Shown piece by piece: positions 25,701 through 33,705 of a stretch of DNA of 64,000 nt. A program made the position numbers and the translations under genes. The DNA comes from Dongia_B sp035539215 (lineage in GTDB: Bacteria > Pseudomonadota > Alphaproteobacteria > Dongiales > Dongiaceae), in NCBI GenBank assembly GCA_035539215.1, contig DATLIX010000165.1, positions 11,595 through 75,594 on the forward strand. The letters are read 5' to 3'. The notes beneath the pieces are model-generated. The model searched no databases. It was not told the origin of the DNA and saw only the letters and a program-made list of their open reading frames with translations. How positions within the stretch are numbered: position 1 is the first letter of the stretch; every line of letters begins with the position of its first letter.

Positions 25701-26166
25701 CCCGGCGCGGATGATGGGCTATCTCGGGGATGAGGCACGCACGGCTTCTGTGCTGCATCACGGCTGGTATATTACCGGCGATATCGCCCAGATCGACACG
25801 GACGGCTTCATCAAGATCACCGATCGCCTGGCGCGCTTCAGCAAGCTGGGCGGCGAAATGGTACCCCATCTCAAGATCGAGGAGGCGCTGCTGGCCGTGC
25901 CCGGTATCGAGGCGGCGGCGGTCACGGCGGTCCCCGATGCCCAGAGGGGCGAGCGACTGGTGGCCTTTTACGTGAGCCATCAATCGCTTGGCGCCGATCA
26001 TATCTGGCAGGCGCTGGGCGAGCGAAACTTGCCGAAGCTGTGGATCCCGAAGCCGAGCGATCTATTGCCGATCGCCAGCCTGCCGCTGCTCGGCACCGGC
26101 AAGGTCGACCTCAAGCAGTTGAAGGCCTTGGCGCAAGAGCATACCGCTGCCGCGGTGGCGAGCTAG
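22726..26166 (+). CDS. LplT-Aas fusion: lysophospholipid transporter / acyltransferase / acyl-ACP synthetase
   Basis: A 1146-residue three-domain protein. Residues about 1-420 form an MFS transporter of the LplT type (FLGAFNDNFFK near the start is characteristic). Residues about 430-620 are a PlsC-type acyltransferase with NHVSFVDG (His453-Asp458 of HX4D) and FAEGAISRTG. Residues about 640-1140 are an AMP-forming acyl-ACP synthetase with FSSGSTGEPKG near residue 790, GYGATEMGP and the C-terminal lysine in GTGKVDLKQLK. It should import lysophosphatidylethanolamine and reacylate it, so repairing membrane lipid. E. coli encodes LplT and Aas separately; the fusion is found in several bacteria. 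CAGGAAAAA precedes the ATG. Confidence 0.93.
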   Translation: MYESSYWKLLRQPGFAWMLATQFLGAFNDNFFKTAVTFYVIDALVEEKAMGLHPALDSNFYLGIAGAVFVLPYILFSDYAGQLADMYSKRSVLIATKALEIVTMVLALIAFHLESLNGLFVVLFLLATQAAFFSPAKYGSVPELVSNQDLSRGNALIEMSTFLAIILGAVIGGVTYGALKHVLYVVGYIAVAFALLGSLCSFGIGQTPAPQRMKSFSWTPFGDVRLGLKQLRSNRRLWLTVLGISYFWFLGAWVQLLTVQFGKELMHLDDTRTSLLQAALAVGIGAGSMLAGRLSGHKVELGLVPLGSIGMGLVAAAMLFGNYAFSLAASGFCLLGFFGGFFIVPLNAMLQQKSGADMRGRMIAANNVLNNIGIMFGALAVYVGGHVLGLAPNQSMLIAGILCFGVTAYLLLLLPDFLIRFSLWMLTHSIYRIRIINPQHVPLNGPALLVCNHVSFVDGLLVGSCVQRFIRFMVYAPFFELPLFGYFFRLMRAIPTGGGGARGAVESIRKARAELAEGHVVCIFAEGAISRTGNILPFRRGVEHILSGLDVPVIPVHLDQVWGSIFSFKGGKFFWKWPKRLFYPVTVTFGAPLPAGAKASDIRLRLMEMAGEAFAWRRTRDDMVHLRFMRQAKQIWGRLCMADSTGRTLSFGRTLAGSLLLSRWIRASCSTDQMIGLMLPASVGGALANMACLFAGRVPVNLNFTAGPPAIQKACDTAGIRTVITSRAFITKAKLKAPEGAVYVEDILKSLAGFQAKLIYLLAWALPARWLDRLYCDQHRSPQDLCTVIFSSGSTGEPKGVELSHHNIVSNLEALAQLLAAQRDDRMMGILPFFHAFGFTGTLCLPLVCGFGVVYHPNPLDGKTIGTLVSKYRATLLIATPTFCQVYLRQCEKTDFASLRHAVVGAERLRPELTAAFFEKFGLHLLEGYGATEMGPVVSVNVPNVIDGETRQVGIKAGTVGQPIPGVAARVVDPESFADLDDGEQGLLLLKSPARMMGYLGDEARTASVLHHGWYITGDIAQIDTDGFIKITDRLARFSKLGGEMVPHLKIEEALLAVPGIEAAAVTAVPDAQRGERLVAFYVSHQSLGADHIWQALGERNLPKLWIPKPSDLLPIASLPLLGTGKVDLKQLKALAQEHTAAAVAS

Positions 26167-26184
26167 AGGAACGGAATAGCCCGC

Positions 26185-26377
26185 TCAAAGAGTCCGGCGG
26201 AAGTCGCGGAGACGAGCCCCGCCCTCTGACCCGGCGCCGCAGCCTGCTTCGACGTTGATATGGCCGAGCGGACCCATGTCGTGGAAGACGGCATTCCAGA
26301 CCGCGGCAAAGTCGGCAGCGCGGGGGATTTCGCCGCGCGGATCCTTGCTGCTGGCGACGGCGCAGCCGGGCTGGTCG
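26185..26377 (-). pseudogene. C-terminal remnant of an RBBP9/YdeN-type alpha/beta hydrolase
   Basis: Directly after the argE stop codon, an open minus-strand frame reads VASSKDPRGEIPRAADFAAVW and then MGPLGHINVEAGCGAGSEG. This resembles the end of small serine hydrolases of the RBBP9/YdeN group (VASSNDP, an Asp of the triad, and GHIN with the triad His, then SGxGxWPEG). There is no start codon and no nucleophile elbow: the sequence upstream is argE in another frame. I infer that a gene lost its first two thirds, perhaps by deletion next to argE. The remnant is about 63 codons long. Confidence 0.5.
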
Positions 26378-27541
26378 TCAGTGCGCCAGCTTGGCCACCA
26401 GCCTGTCCATGAAAGCCTCGCACTGCTGGATCTGCGCCTGTTCGACCCATTCATCGGGCTTGTGGGCCTGAGCGATATTGCCTGGGCCGCAGATCACTGT
26501 CGGGATGCCGATATTCTGGATGAGCCCCGCTTCGGTGCCATAAGCGACCTTGGCCGTGCCGTTGACCTGGGCAAGGGATTTCGCCGTCGTCGTGATCTCG
26601 GCGTCGACCGGCGTGTTGAGGCCGGGGAAGGCGGAGATTTCGCGCCAGGAGAAGCCGGCATTCGCCGCGACCTGCCGCATTTCCGGCTGCAGGCGCGTCT
26701 CAGCGAAGTCGCGTACCTCGGCGAACAGCGCCTCCGGGTCGACACCCGGCAGATAACGAAACTCGAAATCGAAATGGCAGTCCTTCGGCACGATATTCAG
26801 GGCCGTGCCGCCATGGATCACGCCGGTATGGATTGTCGTATAGGGCACGTCGTAATCGTGATCGAAGGGGCCTTGCGCCGCCATGCGCCGGGCAAGCTGC
26901 TTCAGATAGCTGACGATCTCGGCGGCATATTCGACGGCATTCACGCCCTGCGGCGCCAGCGAGGAATGGCATTCATGGCCATGAACCTGGCAGCGGACGC
27001 TCTTTTTGCCCTTATGCGCCGTGGTCACCCGCATCTCGGTCGGCTCGCCGACGATGCAGCCGACCGGTTTCACGTCCCAATCCTTCATCAGGCCGAGCGC
27101 CTTGCGGACGCCAATGCAGCCGACTTCCTCGTCATGCGAGAACAGCAGATGAAGCGGTGTCCGCAAACCGGCAGCGGCGAATTTCGGCACTGCGGCAAGG
27201 GCAGTCGCGAGAAAGCCTTTCATGTCTGCCGTGCCGCGGCCATAGAGCTTGCCGTCCTTTTCCAGCATGTCCCAGGGATCGCTGTGCCAATCCTGGCCAT
27301 CGACCGGGACGACATCGGTATGGCCGGAGAGGCAGATCCCTCCCTGATCATCCGGACCGATCGTGGCGAAAAGATTGGCCTTGGTGCCGCTGTCGTCATG
27401 CACCAGCAGGCTCTTGATGCCGTAACCGTCGAGATAGTCGCGGACGAAGTCGATCAGTTGCAGGTTGGAGTTGCGGCTGGTCGTATCGAAGGCGATCAGG
27501 CGCCGCATCATCTCCAGGCTGGTCAGTGAGGTTGAAGTCAT
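26378..27541 (-). CDS. argE: Acetylornithine deacetylase
   Basis: A 387-residue M20 family metallohydrolase. Zinc-site motifs are seen in order: LSGHTDVVPVDG (His, Asp), YGRGTADMKGF (bridging Asp), FSHDEEVGC (catalytic and ligand Glu), CIVGEPTEM and the C-terminal ICGPGNIAQAHKPDEWV. These match ArgE, which hydrolyses N-acetylornithine to ornithine in arginine synthesis. Length is typical. It stands alone; a nearby gene for N-formylglutamate amidohydrolase is divergent. Its stop codon is followed at once by a hydrolase remnant. Confidence 0.92.
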   Translation of the reverse strand: MTSTSLTSLEMMRRLIAFDTTSRNSNLQLIDFVRDYLDGYGIKSLLVHDDSGTKANLFATIGPDDQGGICLSGHTDVVPVDGQDWHSDPWDMLEKDGKLYGRGTADMKGFLATALAAVPKFAAAGLRTPLHLLFSHDEEVGCIGVRKALGLMKDWDVKPVGCIVGEPTEMRVTTAHKGKKSVRCQVHGHECHSSLAPQGVNAVEYAAEIVSYLKQLARRMAAQGPFDHDYDVPYTTIHTGVIHGGTALNIVPKDCHFDFEFRYLPGVDPEALFAEVRDFAETRLQPEMRQVAANAGFSWREISAFPGLNTPVDAEITTTAKSLAQVNGTAKVAYGTEAGLIQNIGIPTVICGPGNIAQAHKPDEWVEQAQIQQCEAFMDRLVAKLAH

Positions 27542-27667
27542 TATTTCGCACTCGTTGCCGTGCCTTCACCGCGGCCGGACTGCGCGGAACGGCGCCGGTT
27601 TGCGGATCCCTCCTGCCGCTCCCGGCCGGAATGAACGGCCGGTGCGGGGCGACGGCAACGCTTTCTG

Positions 27668-27697
27668 TTGACGTTGTCGCAGGATTTCCACAATAAC
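27668..27697 (+). promoter_or_regulatory. Candidate promoter of the N-formylglutamate amidohydrolase gene
   Basis: TTGACG (27668-27673) and AATAAC with an 18-base spacer form a moderate sigma-70 promoter about 90 bp before the next start codon. It is the best match in this 243-bp gap. Confidence 0.35.
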
Positions 27698-27784
27698 GCT
27701 TTGCTAAACATTGGCAAGTTGAGGAAGCACGGCAGCCTCTCGCACGGGCGGTCGGATCCGGAACCAGGATGGGACGATAGAGGC

Positions 27785-28693
27785 ATGCCATTGCCGCCGG
27801 ACACCGATCGGACAGGTCATATTGCCCGGACACGTCATATTGACGGTGTCCTGGCGCGCTATGAACCGGCGCGGCCGGATTTTGTGCTGCCGTTCATCGT
27901 TGATTCCCCCCATAGCGGACATGCCTATCCGGTGGATTTCGATCACGTGCCGCCGCGCGCCATCTTGCGCCGGGCCGAGGACGCCTTTGTCGACGACCTG
28001 TTTGAAAGCGCCCCCCGTCATGGCGCGGTCTTTCTCAAGGCCCTGTTCCCGCGTTCCTATATCGATCCCAACCGGCATGAGGACGAGATCGACCTCACCA
28101 TCATGGAGGAGGACTGGCCGAATCCGGTGATCGCCAGCGAAAAGACCGAAATGGGCCTCGGTCTCATTCGCCGGCTGATCAAAGGCAATCAGGCGATCTA
28201 TGACCGGCCGCTCAGCGTCGCCGAAGTGCGGCAGCGGATCGATCGCTTTCATCGTCCCTATCTTCTGGAGCTGGAGCGGCTTGCCGATCGGGCTCATGCA
28301 GAATTCGGCGTGGCCTGGCATCTCAACTGCCATTCGATGCGGTCGCATGGCCGCCGGCGGGGCGAAAAGATTCCCCGTGCCGATTTCGTGTTGGGCGATC
28401 GCGACGGCAGCAGCTGCGCCGCCGATTATACTTTCGCCGTGCGCGATATCCTGCAGGGTTTGGGGTACCGCGTGGCGCTCAACGACCCGTTCAAGGGTGC
28501 CGAACTCGTCAGCCGGATCGGCCGGCCGCAGCAAGCGCGGCACAGCCTGCAGATCGAGGTCAACCGCGCGCTCTATATGGATGAGGACCGGATCGAAAAG
28601 AGCGCGGATTTCGACCGCCTGAAAGGGGACATGGATCGGCTGTTGGCGGGCATCGCCGGCTTCGTCGCCGATCGGTTGCCGCCGACAGGCTGA
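27785..28693 (+). CDS. N-formylglutamate amidohydrolase family protein
   Basis: A 302-residue member of the FGase family (HutG type). The zinc-binding segment IVDSPHSGHAYP, the IDPNRHEDEIDLTI motif and the later WHLNCHSMRSHG and QIEVNRALYMDE are characteristic. HutG releases formate from N-formylglutamate in histidine breakdown, but no hut genes are near, so another N-acyl amino acid is possible. I chose the ATG at 27785; an in-frame ATG-less extension upstream runs into the promoter. It stands alone. Confidence 0.88.
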   Translation: MPLPPDTDRTGHIARTRHIDGVLARYEPARPDFVLPFIVDSPHSGHAYPVDFDHVPPRAILRRAEDAFVDDLFESAPRHGAVFLKALFPRSYIDPNRHEDEIDLTIMEEDWPNPVIASEKTEMGLGLIRRLIKGNQAIYDRPLSVAEVRQRIDRFHRPYLLELERLADRAHAEFGVAWHLNCHSMRSHGRRRGEKIPRADFVLGDRDGSSCAADYTFAVRDILQGLGYRVALNDPFKGAELVSRIGRPQQARHSLQIEVNRALYMDEDRIEKSADFDRLKGDMDRLLAGIAGFVADRLPPTG

Positions 28694-28739
28694 AGCCCAT
28701 CTTTCCCTGCGCCACATGGTCCCGCAGGAGCGTTGGCGG

Positions 28740-29522
28740 TCAGGCGGAGAACTGTTCCTGCAGGATGCGCTCTTCCAGATGATGCTCGGGATCGAACAGC
28801 AGCATCATGCGAATGCTGCGATCTTCATGCACGGTGACCTCGGCGACGTCGCGTATCTCGTCGGAATCGGCGGCGGCGCTGACCGGCCGCTTATCGGCAT
28901 CGCGGATCTGGAAACGCACGACGGAGCGATGCGGCAGAATGGCGCCGCGCCAGCGTCGCGGGCGGAACGCGCTGATCGGCGTCAGGGCCAGAACATCGGC
29001 GCCGATCGGCAGGATCGGGCCGTGGGCGGAGAGGTTATAGGCGGTGCTGCCGGCGGGCGTCGCCACCATCACGCCGTCGCAGACCAGTTCCGGCAGGCGT
29101 TCGACGCCATCGATCATGATATTGATGCGGGCCGTCTGGGCGGTTTCACGCAACAGCGAGACCTCGTTGATGGCCAGCAGGTTATGGGTACTGCCGTCGC
29201 GGCAGATCGCCCGCATGCGCAGGGGATGAAGAACAGCGGTCCGTGCCCTGGCGATCCGTTCCGGCAGGTTGTCGATCTCGAAGCGATTCATCAGGAAGCC
29301 GACCGTGCCGCAATTCATGCCGAAGATCTGGGTCTTGCGGTCGAGCGTCCGGTGCAGGGTCTGCAGCATCGTTCCATCGCCGCCGAGCACGACCAGAACA
29401 TCCGCCGCAGCAGGATCGACCTGGCCATAACGGCTGGTCAGCTCGCGGAAAGCAATTTGCGCGTCGGCGGAATTGGAGGCGACAAAGGCCACGTTCAACT
29501 GAGGGAGATCGGTGCCGTTCAT
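28740..29522 (-). CDS. nadK: NAD kinase
   Basis: A 260-residue NAD kinase. Visible are the GGDGTML motif (catalytic Asp), MNCGTVGFLMN, INEVSLLRE (NE motif) and TPAGSTAYNLSA, which together define the family. It makes NADP from NAD and ATP in the cytoplasm. Length is standard. It is convergent with the amidohydrolase gene and appears monocistronic. Confidence 0.95.
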   Translation of the reverse strand: MNGTDLPQLNVAFVASNSADAQIAFRELTSRYGQVDPAAADVLVVLGGDGTMLQTLHRTLDRKTQIFGMNCGTVGFLMNRFEIDNLPERIARARTAVLHPLRMRAICRDGSTHNLLAINEVSLLRETAQTARINIMIDGVERLPELVCDGVMVATPAGSTAYNLSAHGPILPIGADVLALTPISAFRPRRWRGAILPHRSVVRFQIRDADKRPVSAAADSDEIRDVAEVTVHEDRSIRMMLLFDPEHHLEERILQEQFSA

Positions 29523-29750
29523 CTGGCTTCCCGGAGATTAATGACTGAGCGGAGTATAGACAGCTCGGCTGCGACTTGCCAAATATGCCCGGTTGACGGC
29601 TTGCCGGGGAATGCTCACGTGGAGATAGTACACGCCTGCGCCGGCAGGGCTTGCCAAATGGCGCCCTAGCTTTCAGTCTAGCAGCGTTTGGGATGGCGTT
29701 CGAATACCGGCCAAGCCGGGTTGGCCGAGCCGGAATGCAACCCGGAATGC

Positions 29751-29790
29751 GACGATGTCGGGGAAAACGTGACGATGTCGGAGACACGTA
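29751..29790. repeat. Two-copy 20-bp tandem repeat
   Basis: GACGATGTCGGGGAAAACGT is followed by GACGATGTCGGAGACACGTA, an imperfect duplication with a 20-bp period just upstream of the next gene. It may be chance duplication or part of its promoter. Confidence 0.5.
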
Positions 29791-29814
29791 GGGTCACGGT
29801 AAAAGAGGATAGGG

Positions 29815-30408
29815 ATGACGATTTCGATGCGGTTGCAATGGTTGCTGCTGGCGTTGCTGGCGGGGCTCTTTTGTATGTCTTCGCCGTTGCCGGCGGGAGC
29901 CCAGAGCAGCAGTCAGTCACAGACGATTTCGCTGACGCCGCCGTCGCCCGACGTGAATGCCGCCCCGCCCGCCGGTGACGAATCAGAGGGCGACGAAGGC
30001 GACGAACATGCCGGCTATTACTATCCGAAGCCGCAATCACTGGAACATTACACGTCGTCCGCGCCAACCCTGCCGGACAGCGACAAGGTGCGGCGTCAGG
30101 CTTTCGTCATCGGCCTGACGAAGCAGTTGCTCGGCGGCCAGTATGCGCCCTCTTACGCCATCTTCGCCAAAGGCAATCAATCTGACAAACTGATCATCGT
30201 CGGTCTGGCCGACGGCCAGCTCGACACCGTCTACCGGGCGCGCGCCCTGCTGGCGACATTGACCTCGGTGGCCCGCGCGACCAACTTCTTCCAGCAGACC
30301 ACGCACCCGGAAGAGGCGACGTTCTTCGATCTGCTCAAACTTTTGGGTTTTCGCCGCATTACCCTCACAGATGGTAAGGTTTTTGCCCATCAGGTCCTGA
30401 TAGATTAA
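29815..30408 (+). CDS. Conserved exported hypothetical protein
   Basis: A 197-residue protein with a signal peptide (cleavage probably after AGA near residue 28), a low-complexity acidic linker rich in Pro, Ser and Glu, and then a globular part containing HAGYYYPKPQS, YAIFAKGNQSDKLIIVGL, TVYRARALLATLTSVAR and TFFDLLKLLGF. I recognise these as features of a conserved alphaproteobacterial family without known function. GAGGATAGGG is the ribosome-binding site. It appears monocistronic, divergent from nadK and upstream of pst. Likely periplasmic. Confidence 0.82.
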   Translation: MTISMRLQWLLLALLAGLFCMSSPLPAGAQSSSQSQTISLTPPSPDVNAAPPAGDESEGDEGDEHAGYYYPKPQSLEHYTSSAPTLPDSDKVRRQAFVIGLTKQLLGGQYAPSYAIFAKGNQSDKLIIVGLADGQLDTVYRARALLATLTSVARATNFFQQTTHPEEATFFDLLKLLGFRRITLTDGKVFAHQVLID

Positions 30409-30542
30409 TTTCTGCTTAGTAAATCGATGCCGAGGCCGGCAATCGGAATTTGGCCAATTTTGAGGGGCTTAGCGGCAAAGCGCTGCAGGCGAATATGACA
30501 ATATTACGTCTGATCGATGACGTGATTTCTCCAAAGCCCTGA

Positions 30543-30566
30543 TTTCTGACAGTAAACTGTCGGAAA
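30543..30566. promoter_or_regulatory. Inverted repeat upstream of pstS
   Basis: TTTCTGACAGT-AA-ACTGTCGGAAA forms an 11-bp dyad with one G-T pair in the 310-bp gap before pstS, about 155 bp from its start. It contains CTGTC words, as Pho boxes do, but in inverted, not direct, order. A CTGTCACAAAAGAG word at 30630 is a further weak Pho-box half-site. Nothing else is evident in the gap. Confidence 0.35.
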
Positions 30567-30718
30567 ACGGGGCTTCTCCCCGGCTTACTGCCCCTCTGTC
30601 GGCCCGTCCCGGAGAACTTTAACAAGCCGCTGTCACAAAAGAGCAACGATACCGAACTAAATTCCCGGCTGTTCAACCGATTCAGGGTCTTGAACGAAGC
30701 AACAAGGGAGACATCTCG

Positions 30719-31774
30719 GTGACTATTTTGAAACGCTTGTTGATCGGTGCGGCCAGCCTGGGCCTGGCCACGACGATCGGCCTTTCCGCCGCTTCGGCTG
30801 GCGACATCTCCGGTGCGGGCGCCACCTTCCCGTTTCCTGTCTATTCGAAATGGGCGGATACGTATAAAGGCCAGACCGGTGTCGGCTTGAACTATCAGTC
30901 GATCGGTTCGGGTGGTGGCATCAAGCAGATCAAGGCGAAGACCGTGACCTTCGGCGCCTCCGATATGCCGCTGAAGCCGCAGGACCTCGCCGATGCCGGC
31001 CTCGTTCAGTGGCCGATGATCATGGGCGGTGTCGTTCCCTCGGTCAATCTGCAGGGCATCACCCCGGGCCAGTTGACCGTCGACGGTCCGACCCTGGCCA
31101 AGATCTATCTGGGCGAAATCACCAAGTGGAACGACGACGCGATCCAGCGTCTCAACCCGATGGTGAAGCTGCCGGATACGGCGATTGCGCCGGTCTATCG
31201 TTCCGACGGATCGGGCACCAATTTCCTGTTCACCAACTATCTCTCCAGCGTTAGCGACGAGTTCAAGAACAAGATCGGCGCCAATACCTCGGTGCAGTGG
31301 CCGGCTGGCATCGGTGCTAAGGGCAATGAAGGCGTCGCCAATATGGTGAAGCAGACCGACGGCGCTGTTGGTTACATCGAATATGCCTATGTCAAGCAGA
31401 ACAAGCTGACCTATCTGAAGCTTGTGAATGCGGCCGGCAAGGCCGTCGAACCCTCGGCCGCCAGCTTCCAGGCTGCCGCTTCCAACGCCGATTGGAAGAA
31501 CGCCGCCGGCTACTATCTGGTTCTGACCAACCAGCAGGGCAAGGACAGCTGGCCGATCACCGGCGCCAGCTTCATCCTGATGCACACCACGGTTGATGAT
31601 GCGGATGCCGCCAAGACGGCGCTGACCTTCTTCGATTGGGCCTACAAGAACGGTGGCGACCTCGCTGCTTCGCTCGACTATGTGCCGATGCCGAAGGAAG
31701 TGATCGCCATGGTCGAACAGACCTGGGCCGAGAAGATCGCCGACAGTTCCGGCAATCCGGTTCTGAAGAAGTAA
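30719..31774 (+). CDS. pstS: Phosphate ABC transporter substrate-binding protein
   Basis: A 351-residue periplasmic phosphate-binding protein. A signal peptide ends at SAASAGDIS, and the mature N-terminus reads SGAGATFPFPVYSKWAD, the usual PstS phosphate-binding loop. Other contacts are IGSGGGIKQI, FGASDMPL and YRSDGSGTNFLFTNYL. The start is GTG at 30719, set by AAGGGAG at 30704. It is the first gene of pstSCAB and is followed by a hairpin that probably reduces readthrough into pstC, giving excess PstS. Confidence 0.95.
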   Translation: MTILKRLLIGAASLGLATTIGLSAASAGDISGAGATFPFPVYSKWADTYKGQTGVGLNYQSIGSGGGIKQIKAKTVTFGASDMPLKPQDLADAGLVQWPMIMGGVVPSVNLQGITPGQLTVDGPTLAKIYLGEITKWNDDAIQRLNPMVKLPDTAIAPVYRSDGSGTNFLFTNYLSSVSDEFKNKIGANTSVQWPAGIGAKGNEGVANMVKQTDGAVGYIEYAYVKQNKLTYLKLVNAAGKAVEPSAASFQAAASNADWKNAAGYYLVLTNQQGKDSWPITGASFILMHTTVDDADAAKTALTFFDWAYKNGGDLAASLDYVPMPKEVIAMVEQTWAEKIADSSGNPVLKK

Positions 31775-31787
31775 AAAACCTGTCAAG

Positions 31788-31820
31788 ATGAGGGTCGGCA
31801 TTGACGCCGGCCCTCATTTT
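31788..31820 (+). terminator. Attenuator between pstS and pstC
   Basis: A 12-bp stem ATGAGGGTCGGC / GCCGGCCCTCAT (one G-U pair) with a six-base loop is followed by TTTT. Its place after the binding-protein gene of an ABC operon fits partial termination. Confidence 0.8.
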
Positions 31821-31850
31821 GTTCCTCATGTCAGGGGCATCAGTGACGGC

Positions 31851-32840
31851 ATGACCGAAATGACAATAGCGGCAAATACAGCCGAGACAGCTGCGAATCA
31901 ACGATCGACGGCCCTGCGGCGTCAGCGCCTGAACGATGTGATCTTCCGGGCACTGACCCGGGCCTCGGCGATTGCCGTTCTGCTTCTCCTCGGCGGGGTC
32001 ATGGTCTCGCTGGTGGTGGGCTCCTGGCCGGCCTTGAGCAAATTCGGCTTCGGTTTCCTGACTACCGAAGTATGGAATCCCGTTACTGACCAGTTCGGTG
32101 CGCTTGCGCCGGTCTATGGCACGCTGGTGACCGCTGCCATTGCGATGCTGGTCGGCGTTCCGGTCAGCCTCGGTATCGCCGTTTTCCTGACCGAAATCTG
32201 CCCGCCGATCCTGCGCCGCCCGATCGGTATCGCGGTTGAGCTGCTGGCCGGCATCCCCAGCATCATTTACGGTATCTGGGGCTTGTTTGTGTTCGCGCCG
32301 GTGCTGCAGCGTACCTTGCAGCCCTGGCTGATCGCCACCTTCCACCATGTGCCGCTGCTGAACAATCTGTTCGCCGGGCCGCCCTTTGGTATCGGCATCC
32401 TGACGGCGTCCCTGGTTCTCACCATCATGGTGCTGCCGTTCATTACCTCGATCGCGCGCGACGTCTTCGAAACCGTACCGCCGATGTTGAAAGAGGCGGC
32501 ATACGGCGTCGGTTGCACGCGCTGGGAAGTGATCCGCAACATCGTCATTCCCTATACGCGGGAGGGCGTGGTCGGCGGCGTCATGCTGGGTCTTGGCCGC
32601 GCGCTCGGCGAAACCATGGCGGTCACCTTCGTGATCGGCAACGCGCATCGCGTCAGTTCTTCCATTCTGCAACCCGGCACGACGATTTCCGCGACCATCG
32701 CCAACGAGTTTTCCGAGGCGGTGGGCGATACCTATACCTCGTCGCTGATCGCGCTGGGCCTCATCCTCTTCTTCATCACCTTCATCGTTCTCGCAGCGGC
32801 ACGCCTGATGCTGATGCGCCTGGAAAAGAAGGCGGGTTGA
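31851..32840 (+). CDS. pstC: Phosphate ABC transporter permease PstC
   Basis: A 329-residue inner-membrane permease with about six membrane helices. The family motifs FGALAPVYGTLVTA, ELLAGIPSIIYGIWGLFV and the EAA loop (LKEAAYGVGCTRWEVIRNIVIP) with GLGRALGETMAV are clear. The start ATG at 31851 lies after the attenuator; an in-frame ATG at 31788 would lie within its stem and is rejected. It overlaps none and is two bases from pstA. Confidence 0.93.
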   Translation: MTEMTIAANTAETAANQRSTALRRQRLNDVIFRALTRASAIAVLLLLGGVMVSLVVGSWPALSKFGFGFLTTEVWNPVTDQFGALAPVYGTLVTAAIAMLVGVPVSLGIAVFLTEICPPILRRPIGIAVELLAGIPSIIYGIWGLFVFAPVLQRTLQPWLIATFHHVPLLNNLFAGPPFGIGILTASLVLTIMVLPFITSIARDVFETVPPMLKEAAYGVGCTRWEVIRNIVIPYTREGVVGGVMLGLGRALGETMAVTFVIGNAHRVSSSILQPGTTISATIANEFSEAVGDTYTSSLIALGLILFFITFIVLAAARLMLMRLEKKAG

Positions 32841-32842
32841 TC

Positions 32843-33685
32843 ATGCAGCGATATGCAAGACGCAAACTGGTAAACAAGATCGCGGTCGGCGCTTCGATCG
32901 GCACGACGCTGTTCGGCCTGTGCTGGTTGTTCCTGATCCTCGGCACCTTGCTCTATAACGGCGTGGCGGGCCTCAACCTCAAGGTCTTTACCGAGATGAC
33001 GCCGCCTCCCGGCAGCGACGGCGGCCTGCTGAACGCCCTGGCCGGCACGCTCGTCATGACGGTCATCGGCGTGGTCATCGGCGCGCCGATCGGCGTGATG
33101 GCCGGAACGTACATGGCGGAATACGGCCGCCACGACAAGCTCACCAAGATCGTTCGCTTCATCAACGACATCCTGCTCAGCGCGCCGTCGATCATCATCG
33201 GCCTCTTCGTCTATGAGGTCATGGTGGTGTGGATGGGCCATTTCTCCGCCTGGGCCGGCTCGGTCGCACTGGCGATCATCGTCATCCCGGTCGTGCTGCG
33301 GACCACGGAGGACATGCTGCTCCTCATTCCGAACGCCCTGCGCGAAGCGGCTTCGGCCCTGGGGGCGCCGCGTGCCTTGATGATCTGGCAGATTGCCTAT
33401 CGGGCGGCCCGTTCCGGCATGTTGACCGGCATCCTGCTGGCGGTGGCCCGCATCAGCGGCGAAACGGCGCCGCTGCTGTTCACGGCCCTCAACAATCAGT
33501 TCTGGAGCTGGAACATGAATGCGCCGATGGCCAACATGCCGGTGACGATCTTCCAGTTCGCCCTCAGCCCCTATGAGGAATGGCAGCAACTGGCCTGGAC
33601 CGGCGCCCTCATCATCACTTTCTCCGTCTTGGCGCTCAATATCGGCGCCCGCGTCATTGCCGCGCGTTCGCAGAAGAACGCCTGA
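32843..33685 (+). CDS. pstA: Phosphate ABC transporter permease PstA
   Basis: A 280-residue permease, partner of PstC. It has six predicted membrane segments and motifs GGLLNALAGTLVMTVIG, DILLSAPSIIIGLFVYE, the EAA loop LREAASALGAPRALMIWQI and LAVARISGETAPLLFTAL. It begins two bases after the pstC stop codon, so it is translationally coupled. Confidence 0.93.
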   Translation: MQRYARRKLVNKIAVGASIGTTLFGLCWLFLILGTLLYNGVAGLNLKVFTEMTPPPGSDGGLLNALAGTLVMTVIGVVIGAPIGVMAGTYMAEYGRHDKLTKIVRFINDILLSAPSIIIGLFVYEVMVVWMGHFSAWAGSVALAIIVIPVVLRTTEDMLLLIPNALREAASALGAPRALMIWQIAYRAARSGMLTGILLAVARISGETAPLLFTALNNQFWSWNMNAPMANMPVTIFQFALSPYEEWQQLAWTGALIITFSVLALNIGARVIAARSQKNA

Positions 33686-33705
33686 GATATAAGGAAGACA
33701 GAATC

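Noticed and set aside
30630..30647. CTGTCACAAAAGAGCAAC as a Pho box before pstS
   Set aside because: Only the first half matches the CTGTCAT direct-repeat pattern; the second half is poor.
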